A stretch of 64,000 bases of DNA from an uncultured Eubacterium sp. GTDB taxonomy: Bacteria; Bacillota; Clostridia; Lachnospirales; Lachnospiraceae. This document shows, in pieces, positions 1 through 8,827 of this stretch. Below the pieces are notes generated by a model. The model was not told the origin of the DNA. It saw only the letters and a list, made by a program, of their open reading frames with translations, and did not search any database. Every line of letters begins with the position of its first letter. Position 1 is the first letter of the stretch. The DNA lies in assembly GCA_910578975.1 (NCBI GenBank), contig CAJTRZ010000002.1, positions 124,001 through 188,000 of the forward strand, read 5' to 3'. The translations under genes were made by a program, and so were the position numbers.

Positions 1-186
1 TTTTTTGTTGAAATGGTTGTATGGGGACAGTTAAATATGGTTCACCATTTAAATGCAGATGAAAAAATAGAGGCATATGTTTTGGTAGGGATTATGACAG
101 TTCTGTCTTATATCAGACATAAAGATAATATAAAAAGACTTGCCAATGGAACAGAAAGAAAGATTGGTGAGAAAAAGGAGGCTTAA
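1..186 (+). CDS. plsY: Glycerol-3-phosphate acyltransferase PlsY, C-terminal end
   Basis: The last 61 codons of a gene that starts before the window. PlsY transfers an acyl group from acyl-phosphate to glycerol-3-phosphate in the membrane, the first step of phospholipid synthesis. The visible part ends with a hydrophobic segment (AYVLVGIMTVLSYIRH) and then the family's closing motif HKDNIKRLANGTE. It stops one base before the gpsA start. In Firmicutes plsY and gpsA are usually paired, because GpsA makes the substrate of PlsY, so the neighbour supports the call. The N-terminal two thirds cannot be judged. Confidence 0.85.
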   Translation, partial: FFVEMVVWGQLNMVHHLNADEKIEAYVLVGIMTVLSYIRHKDNIKRLANGTERKIGEKKEA

Positions 187-187
187 T

Positions 188-1207
188 ATGGCAAAGGTTA
201 CAGTGTTAGGCGGTGGTGGATGGGCTATCGCCTTAGCAAAGGTTTTATATAAAAATAATAATGACGTTACACTCTGGTCATTTTTGCAGAGCGAGGTAGA
301 TGCTCTGAACAAGGAACGTGAGAATAAAATAAGTCTCCCAGGAATTAAAATTCCAGATGAAATCCAGATTACTAACGACATGGAAGAAGCAGTGAAAGAT
401 TCTGAAATGATTGTTATGGCTGTGGCATCTTCATTTGTGAGAAGCACAGCAAAGAGTTTGAAAGGTATAGTAAAAGAGGGTCAGATTATTGTAGATGTTG
501 CCAAAGGAATAGAGGATAAAACATTCTTTACTATGACAGAAATTATTGAAGAAGAACTTCCGGAATGTGAGGCAGTTGTGCTTTCAGGTCCTAGTCATGC
601 AGAGGAAGTGGGAAGAGAAGTACCAACAGTTGTAGTTATTGGTGCGAAGAAACAAGAAACTGCGGTAAAAGTACAATCTTTATTTGCAAATAAATATTTC
701 AGACCGTATATCAGCCCGGATAGAAAGAGTATTGAACTGGGTGGTTCTTTAAAGAATGTTATTGCATTGGCTGCCGGAATTATTGACGGTTTAGGGTTTG
801 GTGATAATACAGAAGCTGCCTTAATCACAAGAGGAATTAAGGAAATTACTAATTTAGGAACAAAGATGGGTGGTCATTCCAGAACTTTTAATGGGTTGTC
901 AGGAATTGGTGATTTGATTGTCACATGCAACAGCAAACATTCCAGAAACCGTAGAGCCGGAGTATTAATCGGTAAAGGATATACTTTGAAAGAAGCTGTT
1001 GATGAAGTAAAGATGGTTGTAGAAGGGGCTGTTTCAGCAAAAGCAGCATTGGCTTTGGCAAAGAAATATAAGGTGGACATGCCGATTGTTGAAGCAGTAA
1101 ACGAAGTGTTATTTCATGACAAATCAGCAGAAGAAGCAATGTGGGAACTGATGGAAAGAGAACATACAAATGAATTTATGGATTTAGAGTGGGATGAGAC
1201 GATATAA
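188..1207 (+). CDS. gpsA: Glycerol-3-phosphate dehydrogenase [NAD(P)+]
   Basis: 339 residues, normal for the family. The enzyme reduces dihydroxyacetone phosphate to sn-glycerol-3-phosphate for phospholipid synthesis in the cytoplasm. A Rossmann nucleotide-binding start is seen (VTVLGGGGWAIALA; the commoner form is GAGSWGTALA). So are the substrate-binding region GGSLKNVIALAAGIIDG and a GLSGIGDLIVTC segment, both typical of GpsA. The ATG at 188 is chosen because AAAGGAGG lies just upstream and the NAD fold begins right after it; an in-frame ATG at 140 would add 16 residues inside plsY. It is co-transcribed with plsY. Confidence 0.95.
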   Translation: MAKVTVLGGGGWAIALAKVLYKNNNDVTLWSFLQSEVDALNKERENKISLPGIKIPDEIQITNDMEEAVKDSEMIVMAVASSFVRSTAKSLKGIVKEGQIIVDVAKGIEDKTFFTMTEIIEEELPECEAVVLSGPSHAEEVGREVPTVVVIGAKKQETAVKVQSLFANKYFRPYISPDRKSIELGGSLKNVIALAAGIIDGLGFGDNTEAALITRGIKEITNLGTKMGGHSRTFNGLSGIGDLIVTCNSKHSRNRRAGVLIGKGYTLKEAVDEVKMVVEGAVSAKAALALAKKYKVDMPIVEAVNEVLFHDKSAEEAMWELMEREHTNEFMDLEWDETI

Positions 1208-1285
1208 CAGTTCAGCCATGCGATAATATATTCTATTAACGTTTAATATACTGTATTGATGACGATTACAATTGCCATCAAGTAA

Positions 1286-1312
1286 GTTACCAATTTCGAA
1301 GAAATTGGTAAC
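1286..1312 (+). promoter_or_regulatory. Perfect 12-bp stem-loop upstream of cls
   Basis: GTTACCAATTTC, a three-base loop GAA, then GAAATTGGTAAC. It ends 9 bases before the AAGGAG ribosome binding site of the cardiolipin synthase gene. No run of T follows, so a standard terminator is unlikely; it could be an operator for a dimeric regulator or an mRNA structure. The rest of the 126-base gap after gpsA is AT-rich with no clear promoter. Confidence 0.5.
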
Positions 1313-1333
1313 AAATATTCAAGGAGAAAAGTA

Positions 1334-2902
1334 ATGGATCATAAAAAATTAGACATCACTAAAGAAAAAGGCAAAAATGGTCTTGCAACATTTCTGTTCA
1401 GCCGTATTTTTATATTTGGTTTAATGATTGCATTACAGTTGGCTTGTTTTTTACTTTTAGCATATAATGCCAGTGTTAACAAGGTTTTTTCATATGTCAT
1501 TATCGTGGTGCAGGTGTTGCTTGTGATTTATATCGTAAATGACAAATCTGATCCGACAATGAAATTAATCTGGGTTATTTTTATTATGCTTGTTCCCGGA
1601 TTTGGCGTATTGATGTACCTATATGCGAAATTTCAGCCGGGTTCTATTAAATTAAGAAAGCGTATCGAACATATTGATTTAAAATCAGAACGATATTTAA
1701 GACCAGACCAGCAAATTTACAATGACTTGCAGATTCAGGATAAGCAGATCTCTATGCTTGCAAAATATGTTTATGATAATACAGGATGTCCGGTATATCG
1801 AAATACGGATGTATCTTATTTTAACTGTGGAGAGGAAAAATACAGAGCTTTAATTGAAGAACTGGAAGAAGCACAGGATTTCATTTTTATGGAATACTTT
1901 ATTATAGAACAGGGCAGAGTATGGAATTCGATTTTGAGAGTTCTTGAAAAGAAGGTCCAACAGGGTGTTGAAGTACGAATTATGTATGATGGATTGTGTT
2001 CACTTACGAAATTACCTATTGGATATTTTAAAAAATTAAGAAGAAAGGGCATTAAAGCAAAGCCTTTTGCACCAGCCAGACCGTTTTTTACAACAGAGCA
2101 GAATAACAGGGATCATAGAAAAATTCTGGTGATTGATGGAAGAGTGGCATTTACCGGCGGCATTAATCTGGCAGATGAGTATATGAATGTTGTTAATAAG
2201 TTTGGTTACTGGAAAGACACCGCAGTCATGTTAAAGGGTGATGCTGTCAAGAGTTTTACATTGATGTTCCTGCAGATGTGGAATGTCAGTGAAAAGACAA
2301 TTGGAAATTTTGACAGATATTTGAATGTTGATATTCCAAAAGTTTACGACAAAAACGGATATGTTATTGGGTATGGTGACGAACCTGTAGGAAAAGAAAG
2401 AATCGGTGAATCTGTATATTTACATATGATTAATACTGCTAACCGTTATCTGCATATTGTTACACCGTATCTTGTTATTGATAATGTTATGATGTCGTCT
2501 CTGAAATTTGCTGCAAAAAGAGGCGTAGATGTTAAAATTGTTATGCCGGGGATTCCGGATAAAGCATATGCTTATTGTATTGCACGTACATATTACAGTG
2601 AGCTGATTGAGGCCGGTGTGGAAATATATGAGTACTCTCCAGGATTTACTCATGCAAAAATGTTTATTAGTGATGATGAGAAAGCTACTGTGGGAACAAT
2701 TAATTTAGATTACAGAAGTCTGTTTCTTCATTTTGAAAACGGTTGCTTTATTTATAAAAATCCAGCCATTCTCGATATTGAGTCTGATTACCAACAGATG
2801 TTATCAGAATCAAAGAAGGTATCCCTGATAGAATGCAGGAACCGTCCGTTATGGTATAAAGCATGTGGTAAGTTACTGAGACTATTATCACCGTTAATGT
2901 AA
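1334..2902 (+). CDS. cls: Cardiolipin synthase (phospholipase D family)
   Basis: 522 residues. It joins two phosphatidylglycerol molecules into cardiolipin at the membrane. Two to three hydrophobic segments fill residues 20-98, as in Cls proteins with the N-terminal PLDc_N region. Two HKD catalytic motifs follow: His261-Lys263-Asp268 (HRKILVIDGR) and His440-Lys442-Asp447 (HAKMFISDD). Both are intact, so the enzyme should be active. The start at ATG 1334 has AAGGAG 9 bases upstream. It lies downstream of plsY-gpsA, so the first part of the window is a phospholipid block. A terminator-like hairpin follows the stop codon. Confidence 0.93.
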   Translation: MDHKKLDITKEKGKNGLATFLFSRIFIFGLMIALQLACFLLLAYNASVNKVFSYVIIVVQVLLVIYIVNDKSDPTMKLIWVIFIMLVPGFGVLMYLYAKFQPGSIKLRKRIEHIDLKSERYLRPDQQIYNDLQIQDKQISMLAKYVYDNTGCPVYRNTDVSYFNCGEEKYRALIEELEEAQDFIFMEYFIIEQGRVWNSILRVLEKKVQQGVEVRIMYDGLCSLTKLPIGYFKKLRRKGIKAKPFAPARPFFTTEQNNRDHRKILVIDGRVAFTGGINLADEYMNVVNKFGYWKDTAVMLKGDAVKSFTLMFLQMWNVSEKTIGNFDRYLNVDIPKVYDKNGYVIGYGDEPVGKERIGESVYLHMINTANRYLHIVTPYLVIDNVMMSSLKFAAKRGVDVKIVMPGIPDKAYAYCIARTYYSELIEAGVEIYEYSPGFTHAKMFISDDEKATVGTINLDYRSLFLHFENGCFIYKNPAILDIESDYQQMLSESKKVSLIECRNRPLWYKACGKLLRLLSPLM

Positions 2903-2927
2903 TAAATAACCTCCTTTTGCATATATT
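2899..2927 (+). promoter_or_regulatory. Possible sigma-E promoter of spoIVA
   Basis: A -10-like CATATATT (2920-2927) matches the sigma-E consensus CATACA(T/A)T at seven of eight positions. A weak -35-like GTAATAA (2899-2905) lies 14 bases upstream. Transcription would start near 2935, inside the loop of the hairpin at 2908-2954. spoIVA is a sigma-E gene in Bacillus. The -35 match is poor, so this is tentative. Confidence 0.35.
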
Positions 2928-2958
2928 TTAGTATTAATGTATGTAAGGGAGGTTTTTT
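2908..2958 (+). terminator. Terminator-like hairpin that includes the spoIVA ribosome binding site
   Basis: The left arm AACCTCCTTT (2908-2917) pairs with AAGGGAGGTT (2945-2954), ten pairs with one G-T. Four more inner pairs are possible (CATA with TATG), and the right arm runs into six T (2953-2958). It would end transcripts coming from cls. The right arm contains GGGAGG (2947-2952), the spoIVA Shine-Dalgarno sequence, 7 bases before its ATG. Confidence 0.6.
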
Positions 2959-2959
2959 C

Positions 2960-4426
2960 ATGGATTTTAATGTATATAAAGACATTGAAAAAAGAACAAA
3001 GGGAGAGATTTACATAGGTGTTGTAGGTCCGGTAAGAACTGGAAAATCTACGTTTATTAAAAATTTCATGGATGTGGCAGTGGTGCCAAATATCAGCGAT
3101 GAAAATGAAATTAAAAGAGCTAAGGATGAATTACCGCAATCTTCATCAGGGAAAACAATTATGACCACAGAGCCAAAATTTATTCCAAATAAAGCGGTAT
3201 CTATTAATATTGGCGGAAAGGCTAATGTAAAGGTAAGATTAATTGACTGTGTTGGCTTTATGGTAGAAGGAGCAACCGGTCATATGGAAGAAGAGGCTGA
3301 GAGAATGGTAAAAACGCCTTGGTTTGATTATGATATACCATTTTCTAAAGCAGCTGAAATCGGTACAGAAAAAGTAATTTCGGAACATTCGACGATTGGT
3401 GTTGTTGTTACCAGTGATGGCAGTTTTACAGATTTAGATGTAAATGAATATAATAAAGCCTTAGATAAGACGATTCAGGAGTTGAAAAATATTAATAAGC
3501 CATTTATTATTCTGGTCAATTCCCTAGATCCTACATCAACAGAATGTACACGTTTAAGAGATGAAATTGCAGCAAAATATAACGTATCGACATTGGCAAT
3601 AAATTGTCTTAAACTTAACGAAAATAATATTAACGAAATTCTTGAAAGTATATTATTTGAATTTCCAGTAAGTGAAGTAGTATTTAATGTTCCTAAATGG
3701 TTAGAAATTATGGATTATGAGCATCCTTTAATGAAATACATAGTTGATTATGCAAAAGAACTTCTTCATAAAATTGTAAAAATTAAAGATATTAAAACTT
3801 TAAAACTGTTTCCGGATAAAGAATTTATCAAAGATGCCAATATGGCAATGGTAGAACTTTCTAACGGTAAAATGGTTGTCAACTTTGATATTGATGACAG
3901 ATATTATTATAACACTTTAACAGAAATGACAGGAACAACGATAGATAATCAGTTACAGTTGATTAAACTGGTTAAAGAGCTTGCATATCAGAAGAGTAAT
4001 TATGAGAAAGTTAATGACGCAATCAGTAAAGTTAGAAACACCGGTTATGGTATTGTGACACCGGATAAAGAGGAAATTGTTTTAGAGAATCCTGAGTTAA
4101 TTAAAAATGGTAACAAGTATGGTGTGAAAATCAAAGCAACTGCACCATCTATTCATTTTGTGAAAGCAAATATTTTAACAGAAATTTCTCCGATTATTGG
4201 CGATGAAGAACAGGCAAAAGATTTAATTAATTTTATCAATAAAAACGAAGAAGATTCTAACATCTGGGAGACGAATATCTTTGGCAAATCTATCGGACAG
4301 ATTGTAGATGAAGGCATTATGAATAAAATCAATAACCTGACGGAAGACACAAGAAGCAGAATGCAGGGGACAATAGAAAAGATAACGAACGACCAAAGCA
4401 GAGGCGTAATTTGTATTCTTTTATAG
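2960..4426 (+). CDS. spoIVA: Stage IV sporulation protein A (spore coat morphogenetic ATPase)
   Basis: 488 residues; the Bacillus protein is about 492. SpoIVA polymerises on the forespore surface using ATP and forms the basement layer of the spore coat. The N-terminus carries a Walker A motif (GPVRTGKST, residues 23-31), and the NTPase core continues to about residue 240. The C-terminal end, DQSRGVICILL, has the hydrophobic tail typical of the family, thought to help localisation. Start: ATG 2960 after GGGAGG. Its presence is the best single proof that this organism forms, or recently formed, endospores. It is a single gene between cls and tyrS. Confidence 0.95.
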   Translation: MDFNVYKDIEKRTKGEIYIGVVGPVRTGKSTFIKNFMDVAVVPNISDENEIKRAKDELPQSSSGKTIMTTEPKFIPNKAVSINIGGKANVKVRLIDCVGFMVEGATGHMEEEAERMVKTPWFDYDIPFSKAAEIGTEKVISEHSTIGVVVTSDGSFTDLDVNEYNKALDKTIQELKNINKPFIILVNSLDPTSTECTRLRDEIAAKYNVSTLAINCLKLNENNINEILESILFEFPVSEVVFNVPKWLEIMDYEHPLMKYIVDYAKELLHKIVKIKDIKTLKLFPDKEFIKDANMAMVELSNGKMVVNFDIDDRYYYNTLTEMTGTTIDNQLQLIKLVKELAYQKSNYEKVNDAISKVRNTGYGIVTPDKEEIVLENPELIKNGNKYGVKIKATAPSIHFVKANILTEISPIIGDEEQAKDLINFINKNEEDSNIWETNIFGKSIGQIVDEGIMNKINNLTEDTRSRMQGTIEKITNDQSRGVICILL

Positions 4427-4453
4427 CTTTTGCATTTTTCTTCCAAACGTTTA

Positions 4454-4482
4454 TTGTAAAATCCCTATTCCTATGCTACAAT
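4454..4482 (+). promoter_or_regulatory. Sigma-A promoter of tyrS
   Basis: -35 TTGTAA (4454-4459), a 17-base spacer, then -10 TACAAT (4477-4482). The start of transcription is expected near 4489. No T-box leader is seen between this point and tyrS: the transcribed leader would be only about 45 bases. Confidence 0.65.
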
Positions 4483-4504
4483 CAATAGTTGATTGAAGCA
4501 TAGG
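4470..4504. repeat. 35-bp near-perfect palindrome over the tyrS -10 box and start site
   Basis: The left arm runs from CCTATGCT to CAATCAA (4470-4485), the loop is TAG (4486-4488), and the right arm runs from TTGATTG to AGCATAGG (4489-4504). Fifteen of sixteen pairs match; the one mismatch is A4478 against A4496. It covers the -10 box and the expected transcription start. No T-run follows on the plus strand, so it is not a simple terminator. It looks like an operator or an initiation-site hairpin. Confidence 0.7.
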
Positions 4505-4533
4505 GAAGATATGCGAAAGAAGGAGAATAAGAA

Positions 4534-5760
4534 ATGAACACATACGAAGAATTACAAGCACGTGGTCTGATTGCACAGGTTACGGATGAAGAATTAATCA
4601 AAGATTTAATAAATAATGGAAAAGCAACTTTTTATATTGGTTTTGACCCTACAGCAGACAGCCTTCATGTAGGTCATTTTATGGCATTATGTCTGATGAA
4701 AAGGCTGCAGATGGCAGGCAATAAACCAATTGCATTACTTGGAGGCGGAACTGCAATGATTGGCGACCCTTCCGGCAAGACAGATATGCGTCAGATGATG
4801 ACAAAGGAGACAATCGAACATAATATTGAGTGTTTCAAAAAACAGATGAGCAGATTCATTGACTTTTCTGAAGGAAAAGCTTTAATGGTGAATAATGCAG
4901 ACTGGTTAATGGATTTAAATTATATTGATGTATTGAGAGAGGTTGGCCCTCATTTTAGTGTCAATAGAATGCTTACAGCAGAATGTTACAAGCAGAGAAT
5001 GGAGAGAGGTCTTAGTTTCTTAGAGTTTAACTATATGATTATGCAGAGTTACGACTTCTACAAATTATTCCAGGATTATGGCTGTAATCTCCAGTTTGGA
5101 GGCGATGACCAGTGGAGTAATATGTTAGGTGGCACAGAACTTATCAGACGTAAACTTGGCAAAGATGCCTCAGCTATGACAATTACATTACTTCTCAATT
5201 CAGAAGGAAAGAAGATGGGAAAAACTGTCAGCGGTGCAGTGTGGCTGGACCCTGAAAAGACATCTCCATATGAGTTTTTCCAGTACTGGAGAAATGTGGA
5301 TGATGCAGATGTTATCAAGTGTCTCAAGATGCTTACATTCCTTCCGATAGAGCAGATTCAGGAAATGGAAGTCTGGGAAGGTGCAGAGCTGAATAAAGCA
5401 AAAGAGATTCTTGCATACGAATTGACGGAGTTGGTTCATGGTGAAGATGAAGCAAAGAAAGCATTGGAAGCTGCAAAGAATATGTTTGCAAAAGGTGGTA
5501 TTTCCGGAGATTTACCAACGACAACATATTCTAAAGATGAATTAGATGCAGGAAAAGATATTTTGACGATTTTAGTAGATACAAAACTTGTTTCTTCAAG
5601 AGGTGAAGGAAGAAGACTTGTTCAGCAGGGTGGTGTATCTGTAAATGGAGAAAAAGTTACAGCGATAGATGCAGCATTTACTACAGCGGATTATAATGAT
5701 GAAGGTGTTATTTTGATTAAAAAAGGAAAAAAAGCATTTCATCAGATAAAAGCTGATTAG
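4534..5760 (+). CDS. tyrS: Tyrosyl-tRNA synthetase
   Basis: 408 residues, normal length. It charges tRNA-Tyr in the cytoplasm. The class I signature is HVGH at 45-48, a GDPSGKTDMR segment follows it, and the KMSKS equivalent is KKMGKT at about residue 229. An S4 RNA-binding domain closes the protein (residues about 340-405, with SSRGEGRRLVQQGG). The ATG at 4534 follows AAGGAG. It is followed by alaS after 17 bases and probably shares its mRNA. Many Firmicutes tyrS genes have a T-box leader; this one does not, and carries a palindromic promoter instead. Confidence 0.96.
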   Translation: MNTYEELQARGLIAQVTDEELIKDLINNGKATFYIGFDPTADSLHVGHFMALCLMKRLQMAGNKPIALLGGGTAMIGDPSGKTDMRQMMTKETIEHNIECFKKQMSRFIDFSEGKALMVNNADWLMDLNYIDVLREVGPHFSVNRMLTAECYKQRMERGLSFLEFNYMIMQSYDFYKLFQDYGCNLQFGGDDQWSNMLGGTELIRRKLGKDASAMTITLLLNSEGKKMGKTVSGAVWLDPEKTSPYEFFQYWRNVDDADVIKCLKMLTFLPIEQIQEMEVWEGAELNKAKEILAYELTELVHGEDEAKKALEAAKNMFAKGGISGDLPTTTYSKDELDAGKDILTILVDTKLVSSRGEGRRLVQQGGVSVNGEKVTAIDAAFTTADYNDEGVILIKKGKKAFHQIKAD

Positions 5761-5777
5761 TATTGGAGGAAAGTACA

Positions 5778-8414
5778 ATGAAGAAATATGGATTAAATGA
5801 ATTAAGACAGATGTTTTTAGACTTTTTTGAGTCAAAGGATCATCTGGTAAGAGGAAGTTATTCATTAGTTCCTCACAATGATAATAGTTTATTATTAATC
5901 AATGCAGGTATGGCACCGTTAAAGCCATATTTTACAGGACAGGAGATTCCGCCAAAAACAAGAATGGCAACCTGTCAGAAATGTATCAGAACTGGTGATA
6001 TTGAAAATATCGGAAAGACAGCCCGTCATGGTACATTTTTCGAAATGCTTGGCAACTTCTCTTTTGGAGATTATTTTAAAACAGAAGCAATTCACTGGTC
6101 ATGGGAATTTTTGACAGAGGTTGTCGGTCTTGATGCAGACAGATTATATCCATCTGTTTATTTGGAAGATGATGAAGCTTTTGAAATCTGGAATAAAGAA
6201 ATGGGCATACCAAAGGAGCGTATTTTTAAGTTTGGCAAGGAAGACAATTTCTGGGAGCATGGTGCCGGTCCCTGTGGTCCATGTTCTGAAATCTATTATG
6301 ACAGAGGAGAAAAATACGGATGTGGAGAGCCTGGCTGTACAGTAGGTTGTGAATGTGACAGATATATTGAAATCTGGAATAATGTATTTACACAGTTTGA
6401 AAATGACGGAAAAGGAAATTACGAGACATTACAGAATAAAAATATTGATACAGGAATGGGATTGGAACGTCTTGCTACAGTCGTTCAGGATGTAGATTCT
6501 ATTTTTGATGTAGATACGATTAAGTCTCTCAGAGATAAAGTTTGTGAAATTTCAGGAAAAGAATATAAGAAAGAATACAAATGGGATGTTTCTATCAGAA
6601 TTATTACAGACCATATCCGTTCAGCAACATTTATGATTTCTGATGGTATTATGCCATCTAATGAAGGAAGAGGATATGTTTTAAGAAGATTAATCAGACG
6701 TGCTGCAAGACATGGAAGACTTTTAGGTGTAAAAGGTATGTTCTTATCAGATCTTTCTAAAACAGTGATTGAAGGTTCTAAAGATGGATACCCGGAATTA
6801 GACGAAAAGAAGAGCATGATTTTCAAGGTCTTAACAGAAGAAGAAAATAAATTCAATAAGACGATTGATACTGGTTTAAGTATTCTTGCTGAGATGGAAG
6901 CAGAAATGGAAGCAAAGAATGAAAAGATGTTATCCGGAGATAACGCTTTTAAATTATATGACACATATGGTTTTCCTCTTGATCTTACGATGGAAATTCT
7001 TGAAGAAAAAGGATTCTCTGTAGATGAAGAAGGTTTTAAAAAGGCCATGGATGTTCAGAGGGAAACTGCACGAAAGGCTCGTAAAACAACTAATTATATG
7101 GGAGCTGATGAGACAGTATATGAGAGTCTTGATAACAGTCTCACATCAAAATTTGTAGGCTATGAAAGATTAGCAGAAGATTCTGTGATTACAGCGCTTA
7201 CTACGGAAAATGAGGTTGTACAGGCTCTTGCAGATGGAGATAAGGGAACAATTGTTGTAGAGGAAACTCCGTTCTATGCAACCATGGGTGGTCAGTCCGG
7301 TGATAAAGGTATCATTGAGACTGCAAATGGACAGTTTAAAGTAGTTGACACAATTAAACTTCATGGTAGTATGATTGGACATGTAGGATATGTTACAAAA
7401 GGTATGCTACAGGCAGGAGATAAGGCTGTATTAAAAGTGGATGCTACATTAAGAAATTCTACAGCAAAGAACCACAGTGCTACACATTTATTACAGAAAG
7501 CGTTAAAGGTTGTTCTAGGAGAACACGTAGAACAGGCAGGTTCCTACGTAGATGCAGATAGATTAAGATTTGATTTTACCCATTTCCAGGCAATGACCAA
7601 AGAAGAAATTCAGAAAGCAGAAGCTATGGTTAATGAACAGATTGCTAAGGGATTAGATGTTATTACAAAGGAAATGAGTTTAGAAGAAGCAAAGAAAACA
7701 GGTGCTATGGCATTGTTTGGTGAGAAGTATGGTGATACTGTAAGAGTTGTATCTATGGGAGATTACTCTGTAGAGCTTTGCGGTGGTACTCATGTTTCTA
7801 ATACCAGCACAATTTCATATTTCAAGATTATTTCCGAGGCAGGTATTTCAGCAGGAGTTCGTAGAATTGAGGCATTAACAGGAACTGGTCTTATGAAGTA
7901 TTATGCTGAGATGGAAGAAACTCTTCATGAAGCAGCAAAAATTGCGAAATCAGAGCCAAATGGATTAGCAAAGAAGATTCAGTCATTACATGATGAAATC
8001 AAGGCTTTATCCAGTGAAAATGAGAAATTAAAAGCGAAAATGGCAAATGAGTCTGTCGGAGATGTATTAAACAATGTGGAAGAAGTAAATGGTGTAAAAC
8101 TGCTTGCAACAAAAGTATCTGATGTAGATATGAATGGTTTAAGAAATCTTGGAGACAATTTGAAAGAGAAGATGGGCGGCGGTGTTGTAGTCATTGTATC
8201 AACGACTGCAGATAAAGCAAACGTAATTGTCATGGCAGATGACGATGCAATATCAAAAGGAGCCCATGCTGGTAATATGATTAAAGAAATTGCAAAATGT
8301 GTCGGCGGTGGCGGTGGCGGTCGTCCAAACATGGCTCAGGCAGGAGGAAAAAATCCAGCCGGTGCAGATGAAGCTGTAGCAAAGGCAAAAGAGATATTAG
8401 AATCATTATTATAA
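5778..8414 (+). CDS. alaS: Alanyl-tRNA synthetase
   Basis: 878 residues, full length. It charges tRNA-Ala and hydrolyses mischarged Ser/Gly-tRNA. The N-terminal class II catalytic core opens with MKKYGLNELRQMFLDFFESK. The editing domain carries HSATH and CGGTHV zinc-site motifs. The C-terminal domain has a coiled-coil stretch near residues 710-760 and the glycine-rich GGGGGGRPNMAQAGG segment. The ATG at 5778 follows TGGAGGAAAG; a TTG at 5763 would overlap that site and is not used. It sits in one operon with tyrS. Confidence 0.97.
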   Translation: MKKYGLNELRQMFLDFFESKDHLVRGSYSLVPHNDNSLLLINAGMAPLKPYFTGQEIPPKTRMATCQKCIRTGDIENIGKTARHGTFFEMLGNFSFGDYFKTEAIHWSWEFLTEVVGLDADRLYPSVYLEDDEAFEIWNKEMGIPKERIFKFGKEDNFWEHGAGPCGPCSEIYYDRGEKYGCGEPGCTVGCECDRYIEIWNNVFTQFENDGKGNYETLQNKNIDTGMGLERLATVVQDVDSIFDVDTIKSLRDKVCEISGKEYKKEYKWDVSIRIITDHIRSATFMISDGIMPSNEGRGYVLRRLIRRAARHGRLLGVKGMFLSDLSKTVIEGSKDGYPELDEKKSMIFKVLTEEENKFNKTIDTGLSILAEMEAEMEAKNEKMLSGDNAFKLYDTYGFPLDLTMEILEEKGFSVDEEGFKKAMDVQRETARKARKTTNYMGADETVYESLDNSLTSKFVGYERLAEDSVITALTTENEVVQALADGDKGTIVVEETPFYATMGGQSGDKGIIETANGQFKVVDTIKLHGSMIGHVGYVTKGMLQAGDKAVLKVDATLRNSTAKNHSATHLLQKALKVVLGEHVEQAGSYVDADRLRFDFTHFQAMTKEEIQKAEAMVNEQIAKGLDVITKEMSLEEAKKTGAMALFGEKYGDTVRVVSMGDYSVELCGGTHVSNTSTISYFKIISEAGISAGVRRIEALTGTGLMKYYAEMEETLHEAAKIAKSEPNGLAKKIQSLHDEIKALSSENEKLKAKMANESVGDVLNNVEEVNGVKLLATKVSDVDMNGLRNLGDNLKEKMGGGVVVIVSTTADKANVIVMADDDAISKGAHAGNMIKEIAKCVGGGGGGRPNMAQAGGKNPAGADEAVAKAKEILESLL

Positions 8415-8465
8415 AAAATATTTGTGTATGTTACTTATATTTATTTTCTAAAAAACAAATTAAGG

Positions 8466-8493
8466 TTGACTACATGGAAATATATGCTATAAT
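8466..8493 (+). promoter_or_regulatory. Sigma-A promoter of rpsU
   Basis: -35 TTGACT (8466-8471), a 16-base spacer, and -10 TATAAT (8488-8493) with an extended TGC just before it. The transcribed leader (about 8500-8560) can form two small hairpins: GTGTT/AACAC, and a nine-pair CAGTTTTAG/CTATAACTG stem with one mismatch. This is one of the strongest promoters in the window, as expected for a ribosomal protein gene. Confidence 0.8.
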
Positions 8494-8560
8494 ATTTAAG
8501 GTGTTTTAACACAAATACCTACAGTTTTAGGAATCTATAACTGAAGGGAGGGAAGAACAG

Positions 8561-8737
8561 ATGTCAAGCGTTATCGTAAAAGAAAACGAATCAATCGACA
8601 GTGCATTACGTCGATTCAAGAGAAATTGCGCGAAGGCTGGAATTCAGCAGGAGATTCGTAAAAGAGAACATTACGAAAAACCAAGCGTAAAGCGTAAGAA
8701 GAAATCAGAAGCTGCTAGAAAGCGCAAATATAATTAA
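8561..8737 (+). CDS. rpsU: 30S ribosomal protein S21
   Basis: 58 residues. A small basic protein of the 30S subunit. It starts [20 protein letters not shown], the standard S21 opening, and ends in a lysine/arginine-rich tail ([14 protein letters not shown]). The ATG follows GAAGGGAGG with good spacing. It has its own promoter and its own terminator, so it is a single-gene unit between alaS and yqfC. S21 in Firmicutes often neighbours yqeY; that gene is absent here. Confidence 0.96.
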   Translation: MSSVIVKENESIDSALRRFKRNCAKAGIQQEIRKREHYEKPSVKRKKKSEAARKRKYN

Positions 8738-8741
8738 TGAT

Positions 8742-8771
8742 AAAAAGTCAGGACTTGTGTCCTGGCTTTTT
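8742..8771 (+). terminator. Rho-independent terminator of rpsU
   Basis: Stem AGTCAGGAC / GTCCTGGCT (one T-G pair) with a TTGT loop, preceded by five A and followed by five T. It lies 8 bases after the rpsU stop codon. Confidence 0.9.
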
Positions 8772-8827
8772 ATGTTGCAAAAGCCTGGCAAATGATTACC
8801 TATTTCAAAGATAATACGAATTCTTTT

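Noticed and set aside
4427..4533. T-box leader before tyrS
   Set aside because: The leader is only about 45 bases, with no AGGGTGGNACC-like antiterminator box and no terminator hairpin before the gene.
6485..7048. A 187-codon open frame antisense to alaS
   Set aside because: It lies wholly inside the well-supported alaS gene, has no ribosome site, and its composition is that of a reversed coding frame.
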